Below are positions 28,985 through 40,055 of a stretch of 64,000 bases of DNA, piece by piece. The notes beneath the pieces were generated by a model that had not been told where the DNA came from, searched no databases, and was given only the letters and a program-made list of their open reading frames with translations. A program made the position numbers and the translations under genes. Within the stretch, counting starts at the first letter, position 1. Each line of letters opens with the position of its first letter. The stretch spans positions 8,804,852-8,868,851 of the forward strand of contig CM060126.1 of the NCBI GenBank assembly GCA_030522415.1, read 5' to 3'. The stretch comes from Channallabes apus. Taxonomy: Eukaryota; Chordata; Actinopteri; Siluriformes; Clariidae.

Positions 28985-31900
28985 TAGCTGCATAGAGTCG
29001 TCACTCAGGGTTCACCTTATTGAGACTGTGTCTGTTCCCCGATCTAAGCAAAAATGTAGAAAGACTCAGAAAGTCTGTCTCAATAATCTAATTAACATAA
29101 AGACCACAAACTCCGATCATACTGAATGCGCAGCCGGCACCTCTGATCTGAAGCTAGGATTGTTAAATATTAGATCTCTCGCATCAAAAGCAGTTATTGT
29201 TAATGAAATTATCACAGATCAGGCGTTTAATATACTCTGTTTAACTGAAACATGGGTTAAACAGGACGAGTATGTAGCTCTAAATGAAGCTAGTCCTCCT
29301 GGATACACCAGCCTCGGTTAACTGGTAGAGGAGGAGGCGTCGCAGTTATTCATAATGATAATCTGTCTATCGTACAAAAACACGGACACAAATTTAACTC
29401 ATTTGAAATTCTCTATAGTAACATAAGTGTATTTAAGTATATTAAATCAGCTCAGTCGATTCCACTAATTATAATTTACAGACCTCCAGGGCCGTATTCT
29501 GAATTTCTTAGTGAATTTGCAGATTTCATCTCAGACCTGGTCGTTTCTGTAGACAAAGTGTTAATTGCTGGAGATTTTAACATTCATTTTGAGAATCCAG
29601 AAGACCCTCTGAGAACAGCATTTATATCCATACTGGACTCCGTAGGCGTAAATCAGTGTGTAGTAGGACCCACTCATCAAGCAGGTCACACTTTAGATTT
29701 AGTAATATTCTTCGGATTAATTATAAGAAATGTATTCACAATTCCACTGTCTGAAATTATCTCAGATCACTATCTTGTCTCCATTCAAGTGTGTCACGGT
29801 GATAATGTACGCACAGCACCGCGCTACCGTATTAAACGTACATTCACATCAACTACCACACAGAGTTTTATCAGTAATCTCCCAGAGTTACCAACTTCGA
29901 TTAGGCCACCGTCTGACCCCACAGAACTTGATCAGGCGACTGAATATTTAGAGTCGACACTTCGTTGTACCTTAGATAATGTAGCTCCAGCTAAAAGAAA
30001 AATTATTAGAGATAAGAAACTCGCTCCCTGGTATAACGATCACACGCGCACTTTAAAACAGACTGCTCGGAAATTAGAGCGTAAATGGCGTCAAACTAAA
30101 TTGTTGGTATTTCAAATAGCATGGAAAGAGAGCATCCTGAACTATAGGAAAGCTCTTAGTGTAGCTAGATCAACGTATCTCTCCACTCTTATAGAAAAAA
30201 AAAAAATAATCCTATATTTTTATTTAATACCGTAGCCAAATTAACCAGAAATAAGACCACTACAGAAATCTCCACAACAACATCATGCAATAGCGAGGAC
30301 TTCATGAACTTTTTTAATAATAAAATTGTAAATATCAGGCATAAAATTGAGGCTTTGAAACCAAACAATGCAATTGATACAGATGTTAACCTAGCCATGT
30401 CAGATTCAAACCTAGAATACTTTACTCCTCTTGAAGAGAATGAACTAATTTCACTCATCTCTTCTGCAAATTCATCAACCTGTATATTAGATCCTATACC
30501 GACACATTTTCTTAAACAGATTGTACCAGTAATAACAGAACCGCTGTTGAGAATAATTCATTCCTCACTCAGCATTGGTTATGTTCCAAAATCTTTTAAA
30601 GTAGCAGTTATTAAACCAATAATTAAGAAACCTGACCTCGACCCCTGTCAGCTGTCCAATTACAGGCCAATATCAAACCTCCCCTTTATCTCTAAGATTC
30701 TGGAAAAGATAGTAGCGGAGCAGCTATGCTCATATCTACATAGAAATGGCATACATGAACTGTATCAGTCAGGATTTAGGCCTCATCACAGCACAGAAAC
30801 AGCACTCGTTAAAGTAGTAAATTACCTCCTATTGGCCTCTGATCAGGGTTGTGTAACTATGCTTGTATTACTCGACCTCAGTGCAGCTTTTGACACTATT
30901 GATCATGCTATTCTTCTTCACAGATTAGAAAATGTAGTAGAAATTAAGGGTACAGCCCTCTCCTGGCTCAGATCCTATCTGACCGATCGTTATCAGTATG
31001 TAGACTTAAATGGTGATTATTCTGCATGTTCTCTAGTGGAGTTTGGCGTTCCGCAGGGTTCAGTTTTAGGCCCACTGCTTTTTTCCCTTTACATGCTTCC
31101 TCTGGGCAACATAATCCGTAAGCATGGTATTAGTTTTCATTGTTATGCTGACGACACACAGCTATACGTCTCAACAAAACCTGATGAGAAAAACCATCTT
31201 ACTAAAGTTGAGCAATGTGTGCAGGACATAAGAAATTGGATGCTAATTAACTTCCTTCTGCTTAATCCGGATAAGACAGAAGTTCTAGTCATAGGACCGC
31301 ATACAGCTAGAAGTAAAATCTTAGATCACACCGTAACTTTAGATGGCCTTTCTGTTCCGTCAAATGCAACAGTAAAAGACCTCGGCGTGATTATAGATTC
31401 CAGCCTTTCATTTGAAGCTCATGTAGATAATATCACCAGGATAGCATTCTTTCACCTCAGAAATATCGCCAAAATAAGAAATATATTGTCGCTAAACGAT
31501 GCAGAAAAACTAGTTCATGCTTTTATCACTTCTAGGTTGGACTATTGTAATGCCTTACTGTCTGGTTGTTCAGTTAGGTGCATAAACAAGCTTCAGCTAG
31601 TCCAGAATGCAGCAGCGAGAGTCCTCACTAGAACCAGAAGATATGAGTACATCACCCCTATCCTATCTTCACTGCATTGGCTCCCTGTGAAATTTCGCAT
31701 TGATTTTAAAATACTACTCTTGACATATAAGGCATTAAATGGTCTCGCCCCGCAGTATCTGAGCGAACTGCTAGTGTCTTACGATCTGCCACGCCTACTT
31801 CGGTCAAAGGATGCAGGCTGCTTATCGGTACCGCGTATTATGAAAACTACAGCTGGGGGCAGAGCTTTTTCTTACAAAGCCCCAAAATTATGGAATAGTC

Positions 31901-31986
31901 TTCCAAATAGTGTTCGGGACTCAGACACAGTCTCAGTGTTTAAGTCTAGGCTCAAAACCTATTTATTTAGCCAAGCATTTTTATAA
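28985..31986 (+). pseudogene. L2-like LINE ORF2 (endonuclease-RT), two frameshifts
   Basis: No ATG is evident at the start. AP-endonuclease blocks: LLNIRSL, LTETWV, RGGGVAVIHND, GDFNIHF, ISDHYLV. RT blocks: [55 protein letters not shown] and catalytic [10 protein letters not shown] (31143-31172). A 1-nt deletion near 29318 (GGTTAACT) and a long A-run at 30195-30208 shift the frame; the part 30304-31986 is open (560 aa). Without these two changes it would be a normal ORF2. Confidence 0.9.
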
Positions 31987-32994
31987 ATAGATTTGCCATA
32001 AGGTAAAGGAGCAGATCTGGGGGACTCATGGACGTAGAGTATTATGGTGAACTGGTATGTTTAGATGCTGTCTTCCTCAGTCTCATTTGATCACTCAGGT
32101 TTGTTGACGATGAGGTGATTGTTTGCTTTACATCTCAGGGAGCCCTCATGTTTGTGTTTCCTTCTGGCTCTCCCTTTCAGTTATGCTGTCATAGTTAGTC
32201 CTGCCGGAGTCCCTGCTTGCACTCTACAGTAAATATACATTCACATTAGACATTGTGACTGTGACCATACCTAATTGCAATCTCTCCTCCTCTTCTCTTC
32301 CTCCCCCTCTTTCTCTTTCCTCTCTCCCCCTGTCTCCCCCTTTCACTCTCTCTCTCTGTCGAGCTACACATGTGGTTCCTGAGCTGCCAGTGATCCAGAC
32401 TCCCTCTGCCCTCCGGACCTGTCTGATCCGTCCTGGTGCCCGGTTTCTGGTTGGAGGTCTCATCGCATGGATGCCCCGTGTGTCTCTTTAGGATGCGCCT
32501 GGTGTCTGGGGATGATTCTATCTACTTAGAAGATGGTTCTGGCCTCGACTGGTGTTGTCAGCTGTTTCTCTGAGGACTTGACAATTCGATAGTTCAGGAC
32601 TGGAACTTTCTACAAGTCTATCTGAGTCTCCAATAACTACTGGACTCCATTTTACATCAACTATTATAACATCAATTAACATCAACTATTATAGCTGAAC
32701 CTAACACTGTATAAATGCAGATCATTTCCTGCTATCTGTTTCACCCAGATGAGGATGGGTTCCCTGTCGAGTCTGGTTCCTCTCAAGGTTTCTTCCTATT
32801 ACCATCTCAGGGAGTTTTTCCTTGCCACTGTCGCCCTCGGGCTTGCTCGCCAGGGAATATCTGAACATTTTGTTCATACACATTCACATTCCATACAAAC
32901 TTAAATAATTCTTTTGATTGTGTAAAGCTGTTTTGAGACAATGTCAATTGTTAAAAGCGCTATACAAATAAAACTGAATTGAATTGAATTGAAT
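31987..32994 (+). repeat. L2-like LINE 3' UTR and (GAATT)n tail
   Basis: Non-coding. Contains a pyrimidine-rich run at 32277-32360 and the family-conserved GAGCTACACATG...GTGATCCAGACTCCCTCTGC block, which also occurs at 36070-36140 and, inverted, at 35020-35075. The sequence GCGCTATACAAATAAAAC precedes the tail. Confidence 0.85.
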
Positions 32995-34493
32995 TATTCT
33001 TCGAGAATTATAACTTTCACCTCTCATACCGCCGCGTCTGTCCTCCCCTCTTCCAAGATCATCGCCCCCCTGCAACTGGACCTGGAAACGAGAGTGCGCC
33101 AGGCACAAGGTACAGAGACCGAACCGGCAGGTGTGCCACCTGGACGACTCTTCGTGCCCGAGGGGATGAGACTAGAGGTTCTCCACTGGGGACATTCCTC
33201 CCCAATTTCAGGCCATCCAGGCACCCGACGATCCCTCCAATTCCTCCAGCGGGACTTCTGGTGGCCGTCCATGACGAGGGACGTCCAAGAGTTCGTTCAG
33301 GCCAGGGCGAAGAACGCCAACCAACAATCCCCAGGAGAGCTGCAGCCGCTCCCAGTCCCTCGACGACCCTGGACGCACATTGCCGTTGACTTCATCACGG
33401 GCCTGCCGGCCTCCGAAGGAAAGGACACCATCCTCAAGATCATGGATCGGTTCTCTAAGACCGTGCATCTGGTGGCTCTCGCCGGACTCCCGTCAGCAAA
33501 GGAAACCGCAGAACTGATATTAGAGCACGTAGTCCGTCTGCATGGGTTCCCCAAGGATATCGTCTCGGACAGAGGGCCCCAGTTCACAGCCCGGTTCTGG
33601 AAGGCCTTCTGCCATCTGATCGACTCCACCTGCAGTCTGTCCTCCGGATACCACCCACAGACTAACGGTCAGACGGAGCGGACCAACCAACAACTGGAGT
33701 GCTACCTGAGCTGTTTCGTAGCGGACCGCCAGCGCTCCTGGGCACGTTACCTCATCTGGGCGGAGCTGTCACACAACCTCCACATCTCCTCTGCCACCAA
33801 CCTAAGCCCATTTGAGGTATGCCACAGTTTCCAACCCTCCGTGTTCAACCACCCAGAGCCGGAGGTTGATGTACCGTCGGCCCAACAGTTGGTCCGCAGA
33901 TGTCGGCGGCTCTGGATTACGACCAACCAGGCCATCCAACGTGCCAATGCCCGCTACACCCACCAACATCGCCGCCGACATCCTCCGGGACGACTATACC
34001 ACGTAGGTGACAAGGTATGGCTTTCCACAAAGAACCTCCACCTCCACACCGAGTCAAAGAAGCTTTCCCCCAGATTCATCGGACCATACCACATCACCCA
34101 CAGAATCAACCCTGTCACCTACCGGCTCCAGCTGCCTGCGGCGCTCCAGATTCACCCAGTATTCCACCTATCCCAGTTCAAGCCCTTCATCACCTCACCC
34201 ATGATTCCACCCACCCCCCCAGCTCCTCCTCCCCGGATCATCGACGGCGGTCCCGCCTACACCGTGCGCCGAATCCTCGACTCGCGCCCTCGGGGCAAAG
34301 GTACGCAATACCTGGTGGACTATGGCCCCGAGGAGCGATCTTGGATCCCGGCCCGGTTCATTCTCGACCCTCAGCTAATTCGGGACTACCGTCACAGGGT
34401 ATCCTCCACCCCAGGACCGTCAGGAGCCAGTCCTGGACAGGGGGGTACTGTCATACACACTCAAGCTGCGCCCGGCACTAGGACCCGGAAGTA
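32995..34493 (+). pseudogene. Gypsy element 2 integrase and chromodomain
   Basis: Continuation of pol after the LINE, open to the stop near 34492. The zinc-binding HH pair (LHWGHSS...GHPG) is present, but the CxxC expected in FVQA-C-x2-C-ARAK is missing: FVQARAKNANQQ reads straight through, consistent with a 15-bp deletion near 33302. DDE residues remain (HIAVDFITG, VSDRGPQFT, QTNGQTERTNQ). C-terminal chromodomain [19 protein letters not shown] has lost three residues compared with element 1 (VDYGPEERSW for [13 protein letters not shown]). Confidence 0.88.
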
Positions 34494-34825
34494 AGACGGG
34501 CGCAAAACCAGGAAGTATAAAAGAGGTAAACAAACGATGGCTTACCGCTCAGTCATTGAGTTCGGCCCATGTCAGCTCCAGTTGTCGTTTCAGCAAACCG
34601 GGAGTACTCACATGTTGGTTCCGTTGTCTTTTGCTATTGTGTGTGTATCTACAGGACGCGGGTTAAATTTGTGTTTTTCCCTTTTTTTGTGAGAGTCCTT
34701 AGACTAAATCGCGTGGCTATCCTGCCTACTCGCTTCTTTCCGCGTTTGGGTTTATCCTCCACGCTACATTGGGCTAACCGCTAAAGCTACGTCTTCTGGT
34801 CACCTCAGGTTAGTCCATCTTGACA
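34449..34825 (+). repeat. Gypsy element 2, 3' LTR
   Basis: Preceded by the GGACAGGGGGGTAC polypurine tract shared with element 1. Differs from the 5' LTR by a 5-base insertion near 34577 and a short deletion near 34682, plus few substitutions; R start GCTCAGTCATT is unchanged. Confidence 0.92.
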
Positions 34826-34830
34826 ATGTC

Positions 34831-35225
34831 TAAGTTAATATGGAGTCCAGTTTGTCATTGGAGGCTCAGATAGACTGTAGGAAATTCCAGTCCTGAACCA
34901 TCAAGCGACTGCAGTCACAAGTTCTCAGAAAATAGCTGTCAGTTGAGGCCAGGACCGCCACAGGGCATCCATATGGCGAGATCTCCAACCAGAAGCAGGG
35001 TTCCTGGACGAGTCAGAGGGCAGACGGGGTCTGGATCACTGGAAGCTCAGGAGCGACATATGTAGCTCGATAGAGAGAGACGGGGGAGCGAGAGAGAGAG
35101 AGAGAGAGAGAGAGAAAAGAGGACAGAGGAGAATGAGAAGTAACACTATGTGGTCACAGTCACAATGTATAAGATGAATGTATATGTATTGTGTATTAAG
35201 GCAGTCTTTATCACCACTCAAACCA
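34831..35225 (-). repeat. L2-like LINE 3' end, part 2
   Basis: Continues the fragment at 24398-24734: reverse complement of the L2 3' UTR (GGAGTCCAGTTTGTCATTGG, GGCGAGATCTCCAACCAGAA). Includes a (GA)n run at 35085-35115, the complement of the pyrimidine tract of the family. Confidence 0.78.
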
Positions 35226-35669
35226 CACAAATGGGTAAGCCCAAAAGATCAGGTTTCACCTACAGTACCTTGCCACAAGTGGTTGGCTTAAAAAAAGAAT
35301 AAAATTAATAAACACATTTTATTTTCCACCCAGACACCATTACAAATTAGATCAAGGATTTTTAATTTCTGTTTTTTAAAATTTTTATTTAAAACCATAT
35401 CTGGCCAACACATATAAACAATTACTGATCTAAAGTGGAAAGGGTTAAATGAGTCCTTTATTGCCTAAGATATAGCAATAAAATACACCTGACAAATTAA
35501 GAGACAGAAGAACTCAACTGAAGATGTCAAAAGAAGCCGGAGAATAGAAGGACTGGAATAGCGGTGACAGGCCCAACAAATGTGGCCAACTAGGAGATGA
35601 TGATAATAATAATAAATCAACAATGATCATAATAATAATGAACCACACATACTTGGCACAGCATGATAC
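35226..35669. other. Intergenic DNA without recognised features
   Basis: AT-rich; I see no gene. Contains short (ATA)n-like runs around 35600-35640. Confidence 0.5.
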
Positions 35670-36040
35670 TGTAAGGGACTGCCCCTAGAGGGCACTGTGG
35701 TCATGTTTTGTGTTTTGTAGTTTTTTGTTAGAAGACCCAGTTTCCCAGAAGGCACCTTGGTCAGGTGACGACTAAGTGTCACCTGTGCCGAGGTGGCTCA
35801 TTAGCAATCTCATAAAAAGCTGTTACCTCTGGGAAATTGGGTTGAGCATTAACATTGTCTAGTGGGCTTTAGTTTTGTTTATTTATAACTGGCTCTGTAG
35901 GTTTGTTCTCTGTGTTAACTATTTTCAGTATATCTTTGGTTTTTCCTGTGTTTCTGTGTTATATGTTCATGATGTTTAGTGTGTGTGGAGCTGATACGGT
36001 GTTGAGTCCTGTTGTGTTGTTTGTGATAGAGCAGGTAAGT
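35670..36040 (+). repeat. LTR fragment of the family at 46345-53136
   Basis: Begins TGTAAGGGACTGCCCCTAGA, the same 5' end as the solo LTR at 53136 (minus strand), and matches it through CTGGGAAATTGGGTTGAGCA and CATTAACATTGTCTAGTGGG. Similarity fades near 36000, where L2 3' UTR sequence follows. This orientation is opposite to the other copy. Confidence 0.75.
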
Positions 36041-36440
36041 AGCTAGCCTCTATGTGTCTCCTAGCCTCTGTGTCTCCTTGCCTCTATCGAGCTACTCCTG
36101 AGCGATCAGTGATCCAGGCCCCCTCTGCCCTCTGGACCTCTGCACTCTGACTCATCCTGGTGCTCCGTTTCTGGTTGGAGATCTTGTCGCATGGAGGCCC
36201 CTGTGTGGTCTGCTTGGGATGTATGTTGTGACTGGGGACGGTTCCGGTTCCACTTTACCATGCAGACAGTTCTGGCCTCAACTTATGCAGGACTGAAATT
36301 CCCCACAGCTTGTACCTGTGCCTCCAATAACAAAACTGGACTCCACAATAACTTGAACACTTATCCTGTTATATTGAACTTACGTTACTGCCGATGCCAT
36401 CTTGTGCGCCAACACAACCTAATTAACCGGTTCTAATGGT
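36041..36440 (+). repeat. L2-like LINE 3' UTR fragment
   Basis: TCGAGCTACTCCTGAGCGAT and GTGATCCAGGCCCCCTCTGC correspond to 32355-32410; GGTTGGAGATCTTGTCGCAT to 32450-32470. No tail is visible, so both ends appear truncated. Confidence 0.65.
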
Positions 36441-37559
36441 AACCAAAAACATACTTACTGTTATCGCAGAGACCTTCTGCTTTGCTCAAATTGTGGATGT
36501 TGCAGCCATAACATTGAACCAACTTCACAGGAAGTGACCCTTAGTTCTTTGACACTGTTGCGCAAAGAAAACAATAATGCAGAATAATGCAGCATAAATA
36601 ATAATTTCTTCTGCGTTTCTCCTGAGTTATAACAATATTTTACACCTTTCCCCCTTTGGCAAGTATGCAAATGTATCACCAGTGTAGATGCGGTTGGCTT
36701 ATTTAACTAGTTTTGACGCGTAGCTAATGTCTTAAAGTTTCACTCACATGACAGAAGTCCGATCTCTTTGTCTTTTGTCGTTTATTTGTCAGCATCAAAG
36801 AATCAACACTTCATACAGTCGTCTTGAGTAAATCCACTGTTATTACAGACACCAGTTGCTGCATCTTGCAAATCTCTGAGTTTTACAACAACCTATTTGC
36901 TGTATCTTGTAGATTACAATCTTGGCTTGGGTATCTAACAACACTCTTGTTGTTTCTTACATTCCCAGCTTACGTTAGCTTCCGGTTACAACAACCTCGT
37001 TGCTGTATTTTACATTTCTAGCTTACCGGGAGCTCTCACTAGCTGACGGTCTAAAGCTTGTGTTTCCGTAGCCTTCCAAATCTATACTGAGCTTTCTAGC
37101 ATATCACAGTCACACAAATGCATGTAATAGTAGAATGACATCACAGACCAACCTACGATTATCAACTTATGATGCATGACTAAGAAATATAAAGCTTATG
37201 GCTTATGTAACAAACTTAATGCTTAATGCTTTACTAATGAATAGAACAAGGTATAATAAATGAAATAACAGCAAATAAAATAAAATAAACACAACAACAA
37301 ATTCATAACAAGTGCGATATGGCACTTACAAAAGGTAATAAATAATCCAAAAAAAAAAAAAAAGTTCCTAAAACATTAAGTACCAACAAAATATGACTCA
37401 AGACGACTTGTAAGTATTGCACAGTAATCAAGTATGTATGTAATATTGTATTATTATATGCAATCGTGTATTACACATTCTATTGGGAGGTAGTATTGCA
37501 GTTATCATATTATTAATATGGGTAAGTATTAGTGTCCTGTTGTATACCAGTCAGTGAAA
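36441..37559. other. Intergenic DNA without recognised gene
   Basis: No coding signal. Internal similar phrases recur (TTGCTGTATCTTGTAG, TTGCTGTATTTTACATTT; ACAACAACC), hinting at an old unclassified repeat. The last 200 bases may be the 3' UTR of the Rex1 element, whose 3' end I cannot fix. Confidence 0.4.
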
Positions 37560-37693
37560 AAATCCACATACATGTGTGTATGAGTTACAGAGAAGAGTTG
37601 TAAAGTTTTATGGCCGTTGGGAGAAAGGATCTCCTGTGACGCTCGGTGGAACACTTGATAGTAATCACTCTCTGGCTGAAACTGCTCCTCTTT

Positions 37694-39530
37694 TCAGCCA
37701 AAACACTGTATATGGTGAGAAGGATTGTTCACAATGGATTCTACTTTGGACAGAATCCTCCTCTTTGCTACTACATCCACCGAGTCAAGCTCCAGGCCGA
37801 GCACAGATCCGGCCTTTGTAATTGACTTGTCCAGTTTGTTCTTATCAGACACCTTAATGTTACCACCCCAACAGACCACAGCGTAAAAAATGACACTCGC
37901 CACAACGGTTTCATAGAACATCCGTAGAATGGTATTACAGACGTTAAAATACCTGAGCCTTCGAAGAAAGTACAATCGACTCTGACCTTTCTTGTAGAGT
38001 GCCGTTGTGTTGAGTGACCAGTCAAGTTTGTTGTCCAGATAAACTCCCAGATATTTGTAATCGGAGACAATGTCCGCTATCTCCCCCTTGACACATATAG
38101 GAGTCCCAGGGGTCTTGCTTCTCCTAAAGTCTACCACCATCTCCTTTGTTTTCCTGATGTTGAGTTGTAGGTGATTACGCTCACACCAGGAAACGAAGTC
38201 ATCCACAACAGACTGGTACTCCGAGGTGTCACACTCCTTTATACACCCAACAACCACAGAGTCGTCAGAGAACTTCTGCAGGTGGCATGACTCTGAGTTA
38301 TATCTAAAGTCGGATGTATAGAGGGTGAAAAGAAACGGAGACAGTACAGTCCCCTGGGGAGCTCCAGTGCTGCAGATCAAAGTCTCTGACACACAGTTCT
38401 TTAGTCGGACATACTGGGGGCGACAGGTCAGGTAGTCCATGATCCAGGAAACCAAGCGGGTGTCAATGTTTATGTTCCTTAATTTCTCCCCCAGTACTGC
38501 TGGTTGGATGGTGTTGAAGGCACTGGAGAAGTCAAGAACATCATCCTTACAGTGGTCCTAGGCTTGTCAAGGTGAGAGTAGGTGCGATGTAGCAGGTGTA
38601 TTATGGCGTCATCAACTCCCATGAACGGCTGATAGGCAAACTGAAGAGGGTCCAGAGAGGACTTCACCAGGGGACGAAGTGTATCCAGGATCAGTCTCTC
38701 AAACACCTTCATAATGTGCGATGTTAAAGCAACCGGCCTGTAGTCGTTCTGGGCACAGGGACGTGGTGTTTTGGGTACCGGCACAATGCATGATGTTTTC
38801 CACAGTGCAGGGACTTTCTGAAGAGACAGACTCAGGCTAAAGAGGTACTGGAGGACACCACATAGTTGGGGAGCACAAGATTTCAGGACTCTCGGATTGA
38901 TCTTATCCGGACCTACAGCTTTTGTAGGGCTGATCTTACTCAGGCCATGTTTAACCTGATCCACTGAGATGTTGATTGCTGGGAGTGGAGGAGTAGTGAC
39001 TGTGACTGTTCTCTGTGTAGGGGAGGACATAGGAGCAGGAATGTGTGGATTTGGGTTGAAGTCGGGGGAAGTGTGAGACATAGGGACATCAAATCTATTG
39101 AAGAAAGTGTTGAGGTCGTTTGCACGTTCCCTATTCCCCTCAATAGCCTGGCCGCTTGTCTTATAGCCAGTGATGCTTCTCATGCCCCTCCACACCTCTC
39201 TCGTGTTGTTTTGCTTCAGCCTTTGTTCTAGTTTTCTCCTGTATGCCTCTTTCCCCTCCTTGATGTTCCCGGTTAGCATTTTTTGAGCCTTCTTCACTGC
39301 TTCCTTATCACCAGACCTAAAAGCACTTTTTTTTTCATTTAAACACGCTTTAATGTCTTTGGTGACCCAGGGTTTGTTGTTGGGGAAACAGCGAATATCT
39401 CTCATCGGTACACAGGTGTCAACACAGAAGTTAATGTACTCCGTGATGCAGTCCGTCATTCCATCAATGTCCTCTCCATATGATGCACTGAGAACCTCCC
39501 AGTCTGTAGCCTCGAAACAATCCTGTAACG
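37694..39530 (-). pseudogene. Rex1 reverse transcriptase
   Basis: Frame 39530-38479: NNKPWVTKDIKACLNEKK, LSKISPTKAVGPDKINPRVL, YRPVALTSHIMKVFERL and FAYQPFMGVDDAIIHLLH. A frameshift near 38550 breaks the SSAFNTI-like block; the second part (38455-37694) has GAPQGTVLSPFLFTLY, catalytic FSDDSVVVG (Ser in place of the usual Ala: F-S-D-D) and YKYLGVYLDNKLDW. Inactive from the shift and upstream deletion. Confidence 0.85.
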
Positions 39531-39916
39531 TAGATGTTTTCAGTCTTTAACAAAGCTGTCAACTCGTCCATCTTATTGTCCAGAGATCTCACGTTGCCCA
39601 TGATAAGAGACGGGACATACGGCTTGTACTTTCTCATCCTTTCCTTATGCGCCACGCGTTTCTCTTCCTCTTTGGCTCCTCTGCGCCACTTCCTTCCACC
39701 TCTGTATCCCCTTATCGTCCTCCTCCGTATCTCATCCGGAATGTTTAGAGTCCTATACAGAGTTGGATCTCTGATGCCGGCCGGCTTCAGTGCGATCAGC
39801 TGTTCCCTGGTGTAAACAAAGGAGCCGCCTCCTTGCTGTTGCGCGCTGATCACCCGGAGCGCCGAAAATGTAATTAAAATTGCGTAACTAAGAACAAGAA
39901 CACTTTCAAAACGCAT
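39464..39916 (-). pseudogene. Rex1 ORF, N-terminal part and deletion junction
   Basis: ATG at 39916, followed by a hydrophobic leader-like run (VLVLSYAILITFSALRVI), YTREQLIALKPAG, a basic stretch (YRGGRKWRRGAKEEEKRVA) and the beginning of the endonuclease (IMGNVRSLDNKMDELTALLK). At about 39540 the sequence jumps out of frame to the segment QDCFEATDWEVL that normally follows the endonuclease. Confidence 0.78.
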
Positions 39917-40055
39917 GGTTTGAAAGGGCGACCTTACTTGTTAAATACAGAATAAAGTTATAATTAAATAATAGAAGGAAAGTATAATAAAAAGTAAAAA
40001 ACACACGAGAATTCCGAGAGCAACTGCACCAAGCTGCTGCACGCTCGCGCATGCG

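Larger units (their letters stand above)
27957..32994 (+). mobile_element. Near full-length L2-like LINE inserted in gypsy pol
   Basis: It interrupts gypsy codons GCA-TTC at 27956/32995 with at most 2-3 bases of duplication. Order: short 5' UTR, ORF1 with esterase domain (28026-28931), ORF2 with endonuclease and RT (about 29000-31986), 1-kb 3' UTR, (GAATT)n tail. ORF2 has two simple frameshifts. Clade call (CR1/L2 group) rests on the RT motifs, the ORF1 esterase and the pentamer tail. Confidence 0.9.
24735..34825 (+). mobile_element. Ty3/gypsy chromodomain retrotransposon (element 2), interrupted by an L2 LINE
   Basis: Two 377-bp LTRs (24735-25111, 34449-34825) and a 5-bp duplication ATGTC (24730-24734, 34826-34830). 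Internal order is gag, protease, RT, RNase H, integrase, chromodomain, on the plus strand. The RNase H region is split at about 27957 by a 5-kb L2 LINE; the gypsy frame resumes near 32995. Without the LINE the element is about 5.05 kb, close to full length. A gag frameshift and deletions in integrase and chromodomain make it non-autonomous. It belongs with chromodomain gypsies (Tf1/sushi-like), from the gag start layout and chromodomain. Confidence 0.93.
37560..40055 (-). mobile_element. Rex1-like LINE with internal endonuclease deletion
   Basis: Minus-strand element with a GC-rich 5' end at about 40055, an ATG frame from 39916, RT to about 37694 and an uncertain 3' end. RT wording (KKGQSRLYFLRRLR, MFYETVVASVIF, VVCWGG) is typical of the Rex1/Babar clade of teleosts. 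The entire AP endonuclease segment is missing, so the copy cannot nick target DNA. Confidence 0.83.
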
